From Mytilus galloprovincialis (taxonomy: Eukaryota; Mollusca; Bivalvia; Mytilida; Mytilidae), in the NCBI RefSeq assembly GCF_965363235.1, contig NC_134839.1, positions 80,687,410-80,751,409 on the forward strand: a stretch of 64,000 nucleotides of DNA, given 5' to 3'. Position numbers and translations under genes: made by a program. Under the pieces are notes generated by a model, which did no database searches, was not told the DNA's origin, and worked only from the letters and a program-made list of their open reading frames with translations. Shown piece after piece: positions 36,540 to 48,791 of this stretch; position 1 is the stretch's first letter, and every line of letters starts with the position of its first letter.

Positions 36540-37900
36540 AGAGATAGATGGCTTTCATAAATAAAGGCAACAGTAGTATACCGCTGTTCAAAACTCGTAA
36601 ATCTATGGACAAAAAACAAAATCGGGCCGTAACAAACTATGAGGGAAACGCATTAAATATTAGAGGAGAACAACGACACAACATTAAAATGTAACACACA
36701 CAGCTAAGCATTAGACAAAATCCGATGAGAATAACCAATATAACATCAAAACCAAATCATGACATGAATTTGGGATAGAAAAGTACCGTGACACGTCTTA
36801 TAGAATAGAATAGAATAGAATATTTTTATTTACCAAATTAGGGCCCCAGGAGGGCATATCATACAGACAATATTATTATAAACAATAACATATGCAATAC
36901 ATAAACAATAAAAGATATGTAACAAGTGTTATAAAAATAATAAAATAAAATAATATACCACAGAAAATACACTCAACAAAATAGTAGCAATGTATTATTA
37001 TTCAATGAATACTATGTTGACATTGACTCAAGTGCATCCGGTATGTTTGAAAAGACAAACATGAGGCATTAGTATTTTGTGCATTGTGAATTCACACTCA
37101 AACATAGGATAAAACAAACGACACAACGGAAACACAACGTAAAAATGTTACACACACAGAAACAAACTATGAAATAATAATGGCCATTTTCCTGACTTGG
37201 TACAGGACATTTTTAAAGAAAAAAATGGTGGGTTGAACCTGGTTTTATGGCATGCCAAACCTCGCACTTTGATGGCACTGTTAGATATAACATTAAAATG
37301 ACAACATAATAATACAGGACTACAATACAAATAAAAAGCAGAACGTATTAGGCAACGAAACACATGAATAATAGATAACAAAAGGCATCAGGTTTAAAAT
37401 TCATTACGTCAAAAACGCGCCTCGTCCTAATAAGAATTACCAGTGACGACCAGATATAAAAGTTCGAAAGTCAAAAAAAGGGTACAAAGTTGTACAGCTC
37501 TGGGGATCAAAAGTTGAAAAAGGTTGTGCCAAATACGGCTAGGGTTTTTTGCTTGTGATAAGAACATCCTTATTATATAGAACAATTTATGCTATTGCAA
37601 ACAGTAAATTTTATCAAATGAATATAAAAGGTTTACATGATAAAACTGACGACTTAACTAATTACAGAAAACAAAACCCGAATACATAATACATTGAAGA
37701 CCAACACAGAAAATAGACACACCCGACTCAGTGACAAACCAGGCCTGAACGCAAAAAGTCATAACCATGATGTCACATACGAAGTGTTGAAAAGGCACAA
37801 TATTACGTCATGCAGACATTTGAATTTCTGAAACAGCACAAATATGACGTCATATTTGAAAAATTATGTCTAAAAAATAAAATTTTACAAAATAACACAT
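36540..37900. repeat. Cluster of mussel interspersed repeats upstream of EXD3
   Basis: Landmarks include GGCAACAGTAGTATACCGCT at 36567, a TAGAATAGAATAGAATA stretch near 36800, CTGACTTGGTACAGGACATT at 37192 and GTTGAACCTGGTTTTATGGC. No gene is visible. EXD3 promoter elements presumably lie between 36305 and this block, but I see no clear TATA or initiator. Confidence 0.45.
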
Positions 37901-37961
37901 AACATAATACATCACAAAAATAATTCTTAAAAAAAACATGAATTTATGTACTGTACTTTGA

Positions 37962-39716
37962 TAGTCCAAATAATTATGCCGTCTAGAAAGGCTATTTTTG
38001 ATTTTGCTGTTACGCATTCCTACGACGTTGAAGGAAGCCGGCGTCCAATTTTTTTTTTTTTTTCTAATCAAAAAGCCGTACTTACTTACTTACTTACTTA
38101 CTTAGTCCTTGTTATGCCTTTTGGCACATAGGGCAAAGACAAGTTGCCGCCACTCCTCTCTGTTTTCTGCTTTTTTCTCAATAGTTCCCCAGCTGTAACC
38201 TCTCTCTTTCATCTCTGTTTCTATTGTTCTACGCCATGTTGTTTTTGGTCGTCCTCTCTTCCTTTTTCCCTCTGGTGTCCATCTTAATGCAACTTTGGTC
38301 ATATCTCCTTGTGATTTTCTTATGACATGACCAAGCCATCTCCATCTTTTCTGTAGCAGAGTGGTTTCAATATCTTGGCTTTTTGTTTTCTTATGAAGAT
38401 CTTCATTAGTTATTTTGTTTGGCCAGTATATCTTCATGATTCTACGTATAGATTTTCAGTTTGGTGTTTTTTCTGATTGATGGTGTTTTCCAGATGTTTC
38501 TTAGTCTGTGAAAGGCTGATCTTGCCTTGCCAATTCTAGTTTTGATGTCCTGTTCAGCTCCACCTTCTGATGTTACAACACTACATAGGTAAGTGAAGGA
38601 CTGTACCAATTCCAGTTGTTCTCCATTTACTTTGATGTCTGGTGTATTTAGCATGTTTACTGTCATTATTTGTGTTTTCTTAGAGTTGATTTTCAAACCA
38701 ATCATTCTGGCATTCTGTTCTAATCTCTCCGTTTTTTCTTTCATTTGATTTTCAGTATGGGATACTAATGCTAGATCATCTGCATAGTCTATATCTTCTA
38801 GGTTTGAAGTGAGTGTCCACCTTATTCCGTTGTTGGTATTTGACATTGTTGATTTCATCACCCAGTCGACTGCAATGATAAACAAGAGAGATGACATCAT
38901 ACATCCTTGCCTCACTCCAGATTTTACCAAAAAACTAGTGTCTGGGTCAGAGTCTACAGTGCATTTAAAGTTGTCGTAGAAGGCTTTGATGAGTTGTATT
39001 ATTTATTCAGGAATTCCATAGCTTTTTAAGATGGTCCATAATCCCTGTCTGTGTAAGCTGTCAAAAGCCTTTTCAAAATCTACAAAGTTGATGATTATTT
39101 TTCTTTGCCATTCTGCACATTGTTCGAGGATGTTTCTGAGGACAAATATGTGGTCTATACAGCTTCGTCCTTGTCTAAAACCTGCCTGTTCTTGTCGCAG
39201 TGTTCTGTCTATAGCTGTTTTAATTCTTGAAATTAGGATTTTACAAAATACTTTACTAGGAATAGAGAGAAGAGTGATACCTCTCCAGTTATTGCAATTA
39301 GTAAGATCACCTTTCTTTGGTGTCCTTATGATGTCACCTTCGGACCAGTTGTCTGGTATGATGTTGTTCTCCCAAATTTCTTTAAAAACTGGGTAAAGGA
39401 TATCTGATGTTTGCTTAGCATCAGCTTTAAAGAGTTCAGCATTTAATTGGTCAATGCCTGGTGCCTTTCTATTCCTTAAACTTTTTAGTGCTCTCTGGAT
39501 TTCTAGTTTGGTTGGCGCATACAGATCTATATCTAATTCTAATGGTGTTTCTGTGATATCGATGCTAACTGTATTTTCTGGTTCTTTTCTATTGAGAACT
39601 TCTTGAAAATGTTCTTTCCATCTTTCCTTTTGTTCTTTTTCGGATGATAATGTGTTGTTTTGTTTGTCTTTAATTGGCAAAAAAGCCGTACTAAAACGGC
39701 ATAATTATTTGGACTA
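37962..39716. mobile_element. Small TIR MITE with 9-bp TSD, interrupted by a LINE
   Basis: The ends are TAGTCCAAATAATTATGCCG and its inverse CGGCATAATTATTTGGACTA. The flanks are GTACTTTGA at 37953-37961 and 39717-39725. Nine-base duplications point to a Mutator-like origin. Without the LINE and its duplicated target it is about 145 bp. It contains the hairpin-like AACGTTGAAGGAAG segment also present in the tandem copies downstream. Confidence 0.8.
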
Positions 39717-42700
39717 GTACTTTGAATGTTAAAACGAATGGAATGCCGGCGTCATATCTAATTAAAATGATGTTGCAAATGTATTTGCTGTAATTTATTT
39801 AAAGCCTTTTTCTGTAATGATAATGGAAAGTATACTAGATACACTTACAGGAAATGATAAGATTTGATCGAAGGTATAAATTTTCACCTGGACACTACGC
39901 ATGTATTGACATGTACGTTTCGGCGATAAAGTGTAGGTATTCCTATTGGCATTAATTGTAGACCTTTAATAGCAGACTTATTCCTGAAAACCTATTACCG
40001 AAATTTACCTAAAGGAACTTATAAAAAAAAGGAAAAAAATCTAACATATACAGCAGTAGTTTTTCTAGATTTAGACATTTCACATTTCTAAAGGGAAACT
40101 CCATATTGAAATTTACGACAAAAGAGACGATTTTTAATTTCCTATTTTTAATTTTCCTTTTTTGGACGTCGATATTCTTTCGGCTCCATCATACAGTGTT
40201 TATACATCTCAACTCGTACCTTTTTTCCAGCAAAACCCTGTGTCATAAGACCATTCAGTAATTGTGAGGTCCCTCTGTAGTGCATTTCATAGAGATTGAA
40301 CGTGAAAAAGACCACCAGTCATATTTTTGCTCTTACTTACTAGTAATTGGTCTCTCAAGACCTCAATTTAGTCTTTTTATTAGAATTTGAATTCTCTTTT
40401 TCTTTTTTTATAAATTGGTCATAATATTCATGTAAAAATAATAAACTCCCATACAGTACAAGCTTTCAAAATATACGGAAATAAGGAAATTTTGGAAGAT
40501 TTGGGGTCCAGCGCAGTGGGACTTTTTTCGAAAGAGTTGGAAGTGTCTGTAAATTAACACAAGCACTGGAGCCTGCTATGTGTTAGTGTGCAATCCATCA
40601 TGTCCGGAAAGCTACCATCTCCCTTTCTTTCTATCTCAAATTAATGTAAAAGCATGAAAAGTTTCAACTTTAATATACTAGTCTCATCACATGTCTATGA
40701 AGCAGGCAATTCTGTTGAAGTTGAAAAAAAACCTCCATTCTGCTACACTACTTCTAGATGTAATTCCTTTCTTTTTCATACACATGTTGCTAAGTAGATG
40801 ACTAGAGATTGTTTTACTCACAGTCGATAAAAAAGGCTATTTTTGTTTTTACTGTTACGCCTTCCTGCGACGTTGAAGGAAGGCGTCCAAATTTTTTTTT
40901 TATCAAAAAGCCGTACTAAAACGGCATAATTATTTTGGACTAGTACTTTGAATGTTAAAACAAATGGAATGCCGGCGTCATACCTAATTCATTGTTGCAA
41001 ATGTATTTGCTGTAATTCATTTAAAGCCTTCTTCTGTAATGATAATGGAAAGTATGCTAGATACACTTACAGGAAATGATAAGATTTGATCGAAGGTATA
41101 AATTTTCACCTGGACACTACCGCATGTATGACATGTACGTTTCGGCGATAAAGTGTATGTATTCCTATTGGCATTAATTGTAGACCTTTAATAGCAGACT
41201 TATTCCTGAAAACCTATTACCGAAATTTACCTAAAGGAACTTATAAAAAAAGGAAAAAAGTCTAACATATACAGCAGTAGTTTTTCTAGATTTAGACATT
41301 TCACATTTCTTAAGGGAAACTCCATATTGAAATTTACGACAAAAGAGACGATTTTTAATTTCCTATTTTTAATTTTCCTTTTTTGGACGTCGATGTTCTT
41401 TCGGCTCCATCATACAGTGTTTATACATCTCAACTCGTACCTTTTTTCCAGCAAAACTATGTGTCATAAGACCATTCAGTAATTGTGAGGTCTCTCTGTA
41501 GTGCATTTCATAGAGATTGAACGTGAAAAAGACCACCAGTCATATTTTTGCTCTTACTTACTAGTAATTGGTCTCTCAAGACAGTTTTCAATGTATATAC
41601 ACATCGGGTTCAATTTAGTCTTTTTATTAGAATTTGAATTCTCTTTTTCTTTTTTTATAAATTGGTTATAGTATTCATGTAAAAATAATAAACTCCCATA
41701 CAGTACAAGCTTTCAAAATATACGGAAATAAGGAAATTTTAGAAGATTTGGGGTCCAGCGCAGTGGGATTTTTTTCGAAAGAGTTGGGAGTGTCTGTAAA
41801 TTAACACAAGCACTGGAGCCTGCTATGTGTTAGTGTGCAATCTATCATGTCCGGAAAGCTACCATCTCCCTTTCTTTCTATCTCAAATTAATGTAAAAGC
41901 ATGAAAAGTTTCAACTTTAATATACTAGTCCCATCACATGTCTATGAAGCAGGCAATTCTGTTGAAGTTGAAAAAAACCTCCATTCTGCTACACTACTTC
42001 TAGATATAATTCCTTTTTTTTTCATACACATGTTGCTAAGTAGATGACTAGAGATTGTTTTACTCACAGTCGATAAAAATGGCTATTTTTGATCTTGCTG
42101 TAACGCCTTCCTACGACGTTGAAGGAAGGCGTCCATTTTTTTTTTTTTTTTATCAAAAATCCGTACTAAAACGGCATATTTATTTGGACTAGTACTTTGA
42201 ATGTTAAAACAAATGGAATTCCGGCGTCATATCTAATTAAAATGATGTTGCAAATGTATTTGCTGTAATTTATTTTTAAAAAGCCTTTTTCTGTAATGAG
42301 AATGGAAAGTATGCTAGATACACTTACAGGAAATGATAAGATTTGATCGAAGGTATAAATTTTCACCTGGACACTACGCATGTATGACATGTACGTCATT
42401 TCGGCGATAAAGTGTATGTATTCCTATTGGCATTAATTGTAGACCTTTAATAGCAGACTTATTCCTGAAAACCTATTACCGAAATTTACCTAAAGGAACT
42501 TATAAAAAAAAGGAAAAAAATGTAACATAAACAGCAGTAGTATTTCTAGATTTAGATATTTCACATTTCTAAAGGGAAACTCCATATTAAAATTTACGAC
42601 AAAAGAGACGATTTTTAATTTCCTGTTTTTAAATTTCCTTTTTTTGGACGTCGATATGTTCTTTCGGCTCCATCATACAGTGTTTATACATCTCAACTCG

Positions 42701-43349
42701 TACCTTTTTCAAAGTTAAGCAAAACCCTGTGTCATAAGACCATCAGTAATTGTGAGGTCTCTCTGTAGCGCATTTCATAGAGATTGAACGTGAAAAAGAC
42801 CACCAGTCATATTTTTGCTCTTACTTACTAGTAATTGGTCTCTCAAGACAGTTTTCAATGTATATACACATCGGGTTCAATTTAGTCTTTTTATTAGAAT
42901 TTGAATTCTCTTTTTCTTTTTTTATAAATTGGTTATAGTATTCATGTAAAAATAATAAACTCCCATACAGGACAAGCTTTCAAAATATACGGAAATAAGG
43001 AAATTTTGGAAGATTTGGGGTCCAGCGCAGTGGGACATTTTTCGAAAGAGTTGGGAGTGTCTGTAAATTAACACAAGCACTGGAGACTGCTATGTGTTAG
43101 TGTGCAATCCATCACGCCCGGAAAGCTACCATCTCCCTTTCTTTCTATATCAAATTAATGTAAAAGCATGAAAAGTTTCAACTTTAATATACTAGTCTCA
43201 TCACATGTCTATGAAGCAGGCAATTCTGTTAAGTTGGAAAAAAAACCCTCCAGTCTGCTACACTACTTCTAGATGTAATTCCTTTCTTTTTTCATACACA
43301 TGTTGCTAAGTAGATGACTAGAGATTCTTCTACTGACAGTCGATAAAAA
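37989..43349. repeat. ~1.24-kb segment in three tandem copies
   Basis: Copies are 37989-40834 (contains the LINE; about 1236 bp without it), 40835-42080 and 42081-43349. Each starts GGCTATTTTT and ends ACAGTCGATAAAAA. The copy junction falls inside the left arm of the MITE at 37962, so copies 2 and 3 keep only the MITE's right part. Each copy has a CGCCTTCCT...AGGAAGGCG or closely related hairpin. Identity is very high, implying recent amplification. Confidence 0.9.
38081..39679 (-). mobile_element. 5'-truncated LINE insertion, (TAAG)n tail, 11-bp TSD
   Basis: The minus-strand frames form a non-LTR RT: KAPGIDQLNAELFKAD, TPKKGDLTNCNNWRGITLLS, QAGFRQGRSCIDHIF, VDFEKAFDSL, then YADD (DIDYADDLALVS), ending RWRWLGHVIRKSQGD, KRKRGRPKTTWRR. 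The 3' tail is TAAG repeated. AAAAAGCCGTA at 38070-38080 and 39680-39690 is the target duplication. It is dead: a stop at about 39002, an internal deletion with frame change near 38440, and no endonuclease. RTE-like C-terminus; clade not certain. Confidence 0.9.
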
Positions 43350-44820
43350 AATCTATAATGAAATGTTCATGACGAACGAGTATTTCTGATAAAACTTGTT
43401 GTTAAATGAGTTGCTGGGACAAAAAAAAATATATTGCACGGTATACTGAAATTTACATGACTATGGAGTACTTTTTCTCATGAGATTGTTTGTGAGAATT
43501 TTTATTCATGTTTATAGCTTCGATTCTGAATAGCAACGCTAGGAATTGGGGATTGGTACGTGTACTTGATGTCAAATAGCATATTATCTGGCTAAGGGTA
43601 TACATGTATTAGTGATTAAGATGAGATCGCCTTTGATCGCATTTTCATTTTCATTGTATCTTGCTTTTCTAAAAGTGAGAGTGCGGTCATATGTCAAGTT
43701 GTCTCCTTTTTATGGCCCCGGAGGCTTGTTTTGTGTAGTCTTGACTTTGTGAAATATCCGACATCTCAGTGAAATTCTTCATACAATGCAGATATATATT
43801 TTCATGCTGTTTTTTGTATAGATCAGACCATTTCATGAAATTATTTTATGCCAAATATGCGAGAAAAGTCAGTTTATCGTTATATTATAACGCAGACGTC
43901 AAATTACGACAATGGGGACATGCCATTGGATATCTTAGATCGTTTCGGATTTTCTATCTGCTGCTCAAACATTGAAAGCACATATCAAATCATATAGTAA
44001 ATAACATGATTTTTTCATTCATATTAGTTCAAAGGTGTTAAAATTTTTTAAGATCTAGTAGAATTTCCTTGAATAAAAAGCCTCCGAATTATTCTTTCCA
44101 TTGGGCCATTTTATAAGACACGGGAAAACTGACGATGTTTTAAAGGAAGATCGCATTCTCTCACAGTTAAAAACGTACATAACGTACACGTTTAAGTTGT
44201 ACAATACAGCTGTAAAACTATATAACATTCTACTAACTAATTAATCCGCAAGTGGAATTTTAAAGATGAGAACAAGAAAAAATTGTAACAGCGGTACACC
44301 GTGGCCTTATTTAAAAAAAAATGACGTTATAGCAAAGTTGTCCAATTGCATAATTTACCAAGCACAAACTCATCTATGTTATTGATTTCTTTGGTTTATT
44401 TCCTTCCGAATGATATGCAGAACATTGGTATTTATTGTATAGGAAAAGAGCTTGAATGTGAATAACACTCTATCTAAGGCATATTTCAAAAGAGCCTCGG
44501 ATTTCCACGTCTTGTATCGTTGATATGTCAAGTCAATACACTGTTTTTGTCAATGTTCTCATGCATGTTTAGAAAAACTGAAAATGCTTCAAACTATTTA
44601 GATAGGATACATGAGACTGAAAAATTCACAAGGAAGAACAGACGTACAGATAAAGGAGAAGGATGTTTTATTCCAATCTAACGCTCAGTAAACATTTATT
44701 TAACAAAACAATAAAAAAATTAAGATTTAAAAATAATAGTCAATACCGGATATAAAACGTTCTTTAGTTAGTATGCACCTTAAGCTTATACACAATTTAA
44801 GTATTTCTAATAAAATACAA
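43350..44820. other. No gene or clear repeat recognised
   Basis: AT-rich sequence with short frames only. I see no domain, RNA gene or bounded element. Confidence 0.4.
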
Positions 44821-44821
44821 T

Positions 44822-44943
<122 letters not shown>

Positions 44944-45023
44944 GTCTGAATAGTAGTCAACGATTTTCCCCACGAGGGCGCTGGATCGTTACGAGTAACG
45001 ATACATGTACACAATAAATAAAT

Positions 45024-45295
45024 TATATAAACGCCTAAAAAAGTGTACACAACAACTCCAAATACAAAAAAAGGTAACTATAAATGTAATTATTTAGAAA
45101 TATTTAATGTAATTATTTAGAAATATTTCGGATAACAGATATCCTTCGTCAGTCAGATTCTGATGTTAAATTAACATCAGAATCTGACTGACGAAGGATA
45201 TCTGTTATCCGAAATATTTCTAAATAATTACATTTATAGTTACCTTTTTTTTGTATTTGGAGTTGTTGTGTACACTTTTTTAGGCGTTTATATAT
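45024..45295. repeat. Near-perfect 270-bp palindrome with almost no loop
   Basis: The centre is TGATGTTAA-A-TTAACATCA at about 45170. The arms extend outward to TATATAAACGCC and GGCGTTTATATA. The left arm has one extra 23-bp direct duplication beginning AATGTAATTATTTAG. Both outer ends abut (TA)n. The arm contains CTGACGAAGGATATCTGTTA, a word type seen at ends of mussel Penelope-like elements. Confidence 0.9.
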
Positions 45296-45299
45296 ATAT

Positions 45300-45503
45300 A
45301 TAACTCGTCTAAACATCAACCCAACAATGTTAGATCTGTAAATTTGCTTTCGCAAATTTTTGGTTCTTCCCTCGCCGGGATTCGAACCCATGCTACTGTG
45401 ATATCGTGACACCAAATCGCCTGCACTGCAGCCGTCCCGCTAGACCACACGACCACCTGGATCCGATGGATACATCTGTTGTAGAGTTGTCACTGACTCA
45501 GAC

Positions 45504-45505
<2 letters not shown>
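45300..45505 (-). mobile_element. tRNA-derived SINE copy next to (TA)n
   Basis: On the minus strand: GGTCGTGTGGTCTAGCGGGA (A-box-like), then GGGTTCGAATCCCGGC, a perfect B box, then CGAGGGAAGAACC. A second, more diverged copy is at 46265-46445. The spacing suits a pol III promoter, but the sequence does not make a normal cloverleaf. Confidence 0.65.
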
Positions 45506-45537
<32 letters not shown>

Positions 45538-45540
<3 letters not shown>

Positions 45541-46218
45541 TCTAAAAATTTGCACAACGGTACTGATATAAGATGTTATAATACGAAAATGTTGTTATTA
45601 AATCGTGCTGACAAATATTTCGGCTCAACAAATGGCCTTCTTCAAGTGTTACAAGTATCATATAAACCGGAGGGAAAATATGATACAAGCCCAAACGAAA
45701 AAATATAAACGAGTCTAAATTGAAAACTACGTTCAAACCTATGATTGCGTTGGATAAAAACCGCAATTTTTATACGTGTGCATGTAAAACAAATTTCGTT
45801 GTAGAAGGGTTTAAATACAACACAAACAACATTTTCCAAAAGACAAAAAAGTGAAGAAGTATATTTAAACAAAACACATTTGACTAACAGGTCGAACAAC
45901 TGATGTTCTTTAACCCTGCTGACTGCCATTGGCGATTGCCAAATAAAATTAATCACAAGATGTAACAAAATGGATCTTAATATAAATTTAATACTCGACA
46001 AAAAACAATTAACTTGTGGCCACGATGTTATGCCACAAACATAAGATGTTAATATTGTTTTGTACACCAGATCCGGATTTCGACAACAAATGTCTCTTCA
46101 GTGATGTTAGGGATCGAAACGGTATTTGGAAGGCCATATAAAATGTACCCTCATTTTTAGAAAGACTCTTGAATTTTAAGAGTCAATATAGGATGAACGG
46201 ATCATATAAACCGGAGGG
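45538..46218. repeat. Possible Penelope-like element ends
   Basis: CAACAAATGGCCTTCTTCAA after TATTTCGGCT (45620-45645), GACAACAAATGTCTCTTCAG after CCGGATTTC (46072-46100), and the repeated phrase CATATAAACCGGAGGGAAA (45658 and 46203), which here runs toward a (TA)n tract. These resemble termini of mussel Penelope-like elements; the family is not certain. No RT is present. Confidence 0.35.
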
Positions 46219-46264
46219 AAATATATATATATATATATATAAGTAATTCGACAAAATAGATAAC

Positions 46265-46445
46265 CGCAGCCCAACAATGTTAGATTTGTTAATTTGCGGA
46301 AAGAAATTTTTGTTCTTCCCTGACCGTGATTCTAACTCATGCTACTGAGATATCATGCACTACATCGCCTTGTTTTCAGCCTTGCATCACCATCACTGGT
46401 GATCTAGTGGACAAAAGCTGTCGTAGAGCTGTCACTGGTTCAGAC
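46265..46445 (-). mobile_element. Diverged second copy of the tRNA-derived SINE
   Basis: It shares CCCAACAATGTTAGAT, TTGTTCTTCCCT and GTAGAGCTGTCACTG with the copy at 45300. The B box is damaged (GTGATTCTAACTCAT on the plus strand). Confidence 0.55.
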
Positions 46446-46468
46446 GTTCTTAAAGAAAATAGACTACC

Positions 46469-46571
46469 GCTCTGATGTAAAAGTACATCTACCTTTCATA
46501 ATGCTCTGATGTAAAAGTACATCTACCTTTCATAATGCTCTGATGTAAAAGTACATCTACCTTTCATAATA
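46469..46571. repeat. Three perfect 34-bp tandem units
   Basis: The unit begins GCTCTGATGTAAAAGTACAT and ends CTTTCATAAT. Each unit holds a GATGTA/TACATC mini-hairpin. It lies about 390 bp upstream of the receptor start. Confidence 0.9.
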
Positions 46572-46955
46572 ATTTTTTTCTGTAGCTATGTGTTAGTTTA
46601 TGAGAATAAAATCATTCATTCATTCATATAATTAAAATTGCTAATAGTCAATTATATACCTCTGATTGAGAAAGGTGTGAACCAGCTGAGACAGGTGCAC
46701 CGTTACATAATATAGAAATAATAATAAAAATGAAATGCATTAGGGTTCCAACAAAACAAAGTGTGATATAATCAATGTTTATGTTAATCTGCGTACCTCA
46801 TTAGTCCATAATATTTGTTGTATTTTACTCGTAAGAACAAACAAGACAATCAATTGTACTACTTTCAATAGTGTTCTAAAGGTCGTTCAGATAAGATATA
46901 AAGTAATGTTAATTGGGAAATAATCCAGTATATCGGAAGCACTTTGACAAACTAT

Positions 46956-48672
46956 ATGACAAAAAACCTTCTCGGTCTTATCAGTAACTCTACAATGTGG
47001 CCACAGGATAATCTGAACAATACTGAAGTAAATGATGATTTATTGAATGGAGTTTTCCTTTTACAGAACAACACAAATCATACGTGTCTACAACTGACAC
47101 CACCTCATTCTTCTGTACAGTATTTGGTTACATCATTGCTTGGTACCAGTATTTTTGTTTGTACAACTGTTCTCGTTTCCAGTGTTGTACTCAACAAAGA
47201 CAGGAAGTTTTTAAATTGGAGATTCATTGACCGAGTCAGTTTGTATACAGCAGCATGTAACTTGTTTTTCTATTTAACACAAGCTCCGTTACTACTGTTG
47301 CCACCGCCTTCTAATGGTACAGAAGGTCCAGGAGGAGCCGGGGATTCCATGATATTTGTTTCCACATTTACAATCCTGTTCATGGAATTTGCGTTTGCCG
47401 AGATATTAATGAGTATATTTATTGCCATCTGCGTTTTATACTTGATATTCCAGAATCATTCCGTTAAATTTGGTAGATACGATTGGAAACTACATTTACC
47501 TGTACTTGGTATACCATTACTGATATTGGCTGTCTGTGAAACTATAAGCTTAACAAGAGAAAAAGTTAGCGAGTAAGTATACAAAAAGTCATGATAGACT
47601 AGTCTAACATATTATTATATTTTGTGTCATCCTTTCTAACAAATTCCTTTCTACATATAATGTGACCACTACTATTTTAGTTCCAACGGCGCTCAACGAT
47701 CGAATACCCCCTTCAATCGAATACGACCATTTTATCCGTTAGAATTGCTAAACTCACAGGGTCAGAAAAGGAATGTTGATTTACCTATCTGAATTTTGAT
47801 ATTAAGAAAACTTTTTACCCCACAATTTTACATAGTTTACAAAAAAAATGATAATTTTATCTACAACATTTTTAAAGACAATTTTGTGAAAAATCCATGT
47901 TTTTGTGAATTTTTGTATCAATTTTCCAGGATATTTTTCTTTTGTATCGAGTGCATCACTTCAGATTCAATTTAAGATTTAATTATGAATCCCATTTACA
48001 TGGTTGTTGTTTTTATAAATGCTCAAAAGCAAAACTATCTTAAACAATCTGTAAGCAAATATGCTGAATTTTTTTTTCTATTGGAAGGAAAATGGTAGCC
48101 TCTTTATGCCAAAATAAAATCAGAAAAAAACTACCATGAAATATTCAATGTAAGGTTACTACAATGTGTTGTAACAGATCATGACTTTATATGGGTTGTA
48201 GACGTCATGAACCTTTTTCCTCTTCATCACTTTTCGATATTCAGTTTTAGTCGTATAAAATATCGAGTTTTCTGGTGATATATAGCTAAGCTTTTAATTA
48301 ACAATTGGTTTATTTTCTTTCAGCTGCGTCGTTCATGAAATATTGGAATTTACAGTATACTTCTTTGTCATCTGGATCGCATTCTTTTTTATCACAACGA
48401 TATACATAGTAACATGGTTCCATGTGGCCAGAACAAGCAGCAGTATAAGATCGACGTTACATGGCCAATCCACCGTCAAGTCTAATCGCCTCGCTCTCAA
48501 GTTGTCCATGTATGTATTTGAATTTATAATTCAATTTGGTGGGAACGCAACTGTAGGAATTTGGCGATTATTTGCCGAACCTCCACCAATAATTGATAAC
48601 ATCACACTGATCTTTGTAGTGTCAGGGGGTATGCTGAACGGGATGATATATCTCTTGATAAAGAAAATGTAA
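46956..48672 (+). CDS. Orphan seven-transmembrane receptor (two exons)
   Basis: Exon 1 is 46956-47572 (GA|GTAAGT) and exon 2 is 48324-48672 (TTCTTTCAG|C), giving 321 aa. The frame is open upstream to a TTG at 46944, but the first ATG is at 46956. The N-terminus (1-50) has sequons at N11, N21, N38 and N41 and no signal peptide. Hydrophobic segments lie near 56-79, 94-115, 131-165, 181-197, 212-237, 263-288 and 298-317, fitting a 7TM protein. There is no DRY or NPxxY. Marks are FIDRVSLYTAACN in TM2 and GGMLNGMIYLL in TM7, closer to Git3/cAMP-receptor-like (Dicty_CAR) receptors than to rhodopsin. Ligand unknown; Cys207 is a candidate extracellular Cys. Intact. Confidence 0.75.
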
Positions 48673-48700
48673 GGTACACTTAGAGTAGAAAGTGTTGACA

Positions 48701-48791
48701 CAGGCACTCGTCTCAGAATTTTTTTCCCTATATACCTTTATATAACACATATAAAGGTATATAGGGGAAAAAAATCTGAGACGAGTACCTG
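48701..48791. repeat. 42-bp-arm palindrome just 3' of the receptor stop
   Basis: The left arm starts CAGGCACTCGTCTCAGA and the right arm ends TCTGAGACGAGTACCTG. The arms differ at about three positions around a ~7-nt loop. It begins 29 nt after the stop codon, so a transcript would form a long hairpin in its 3' UTR. It is probably a small palindromic MITE. Confidence 0.85.

Noticed and set aside
39031..39396. 121-codon plus-strand ORF
   Set aside because: Antisense shadow of the LINE reverse transcriptase.
45360..45460. Possible true tRNA gene (perfect B box)
   Set aside because: No acceptor-stem pairing or normal cloverleaf; embedded in a repeated SINE with a second, damaged copy nearby.
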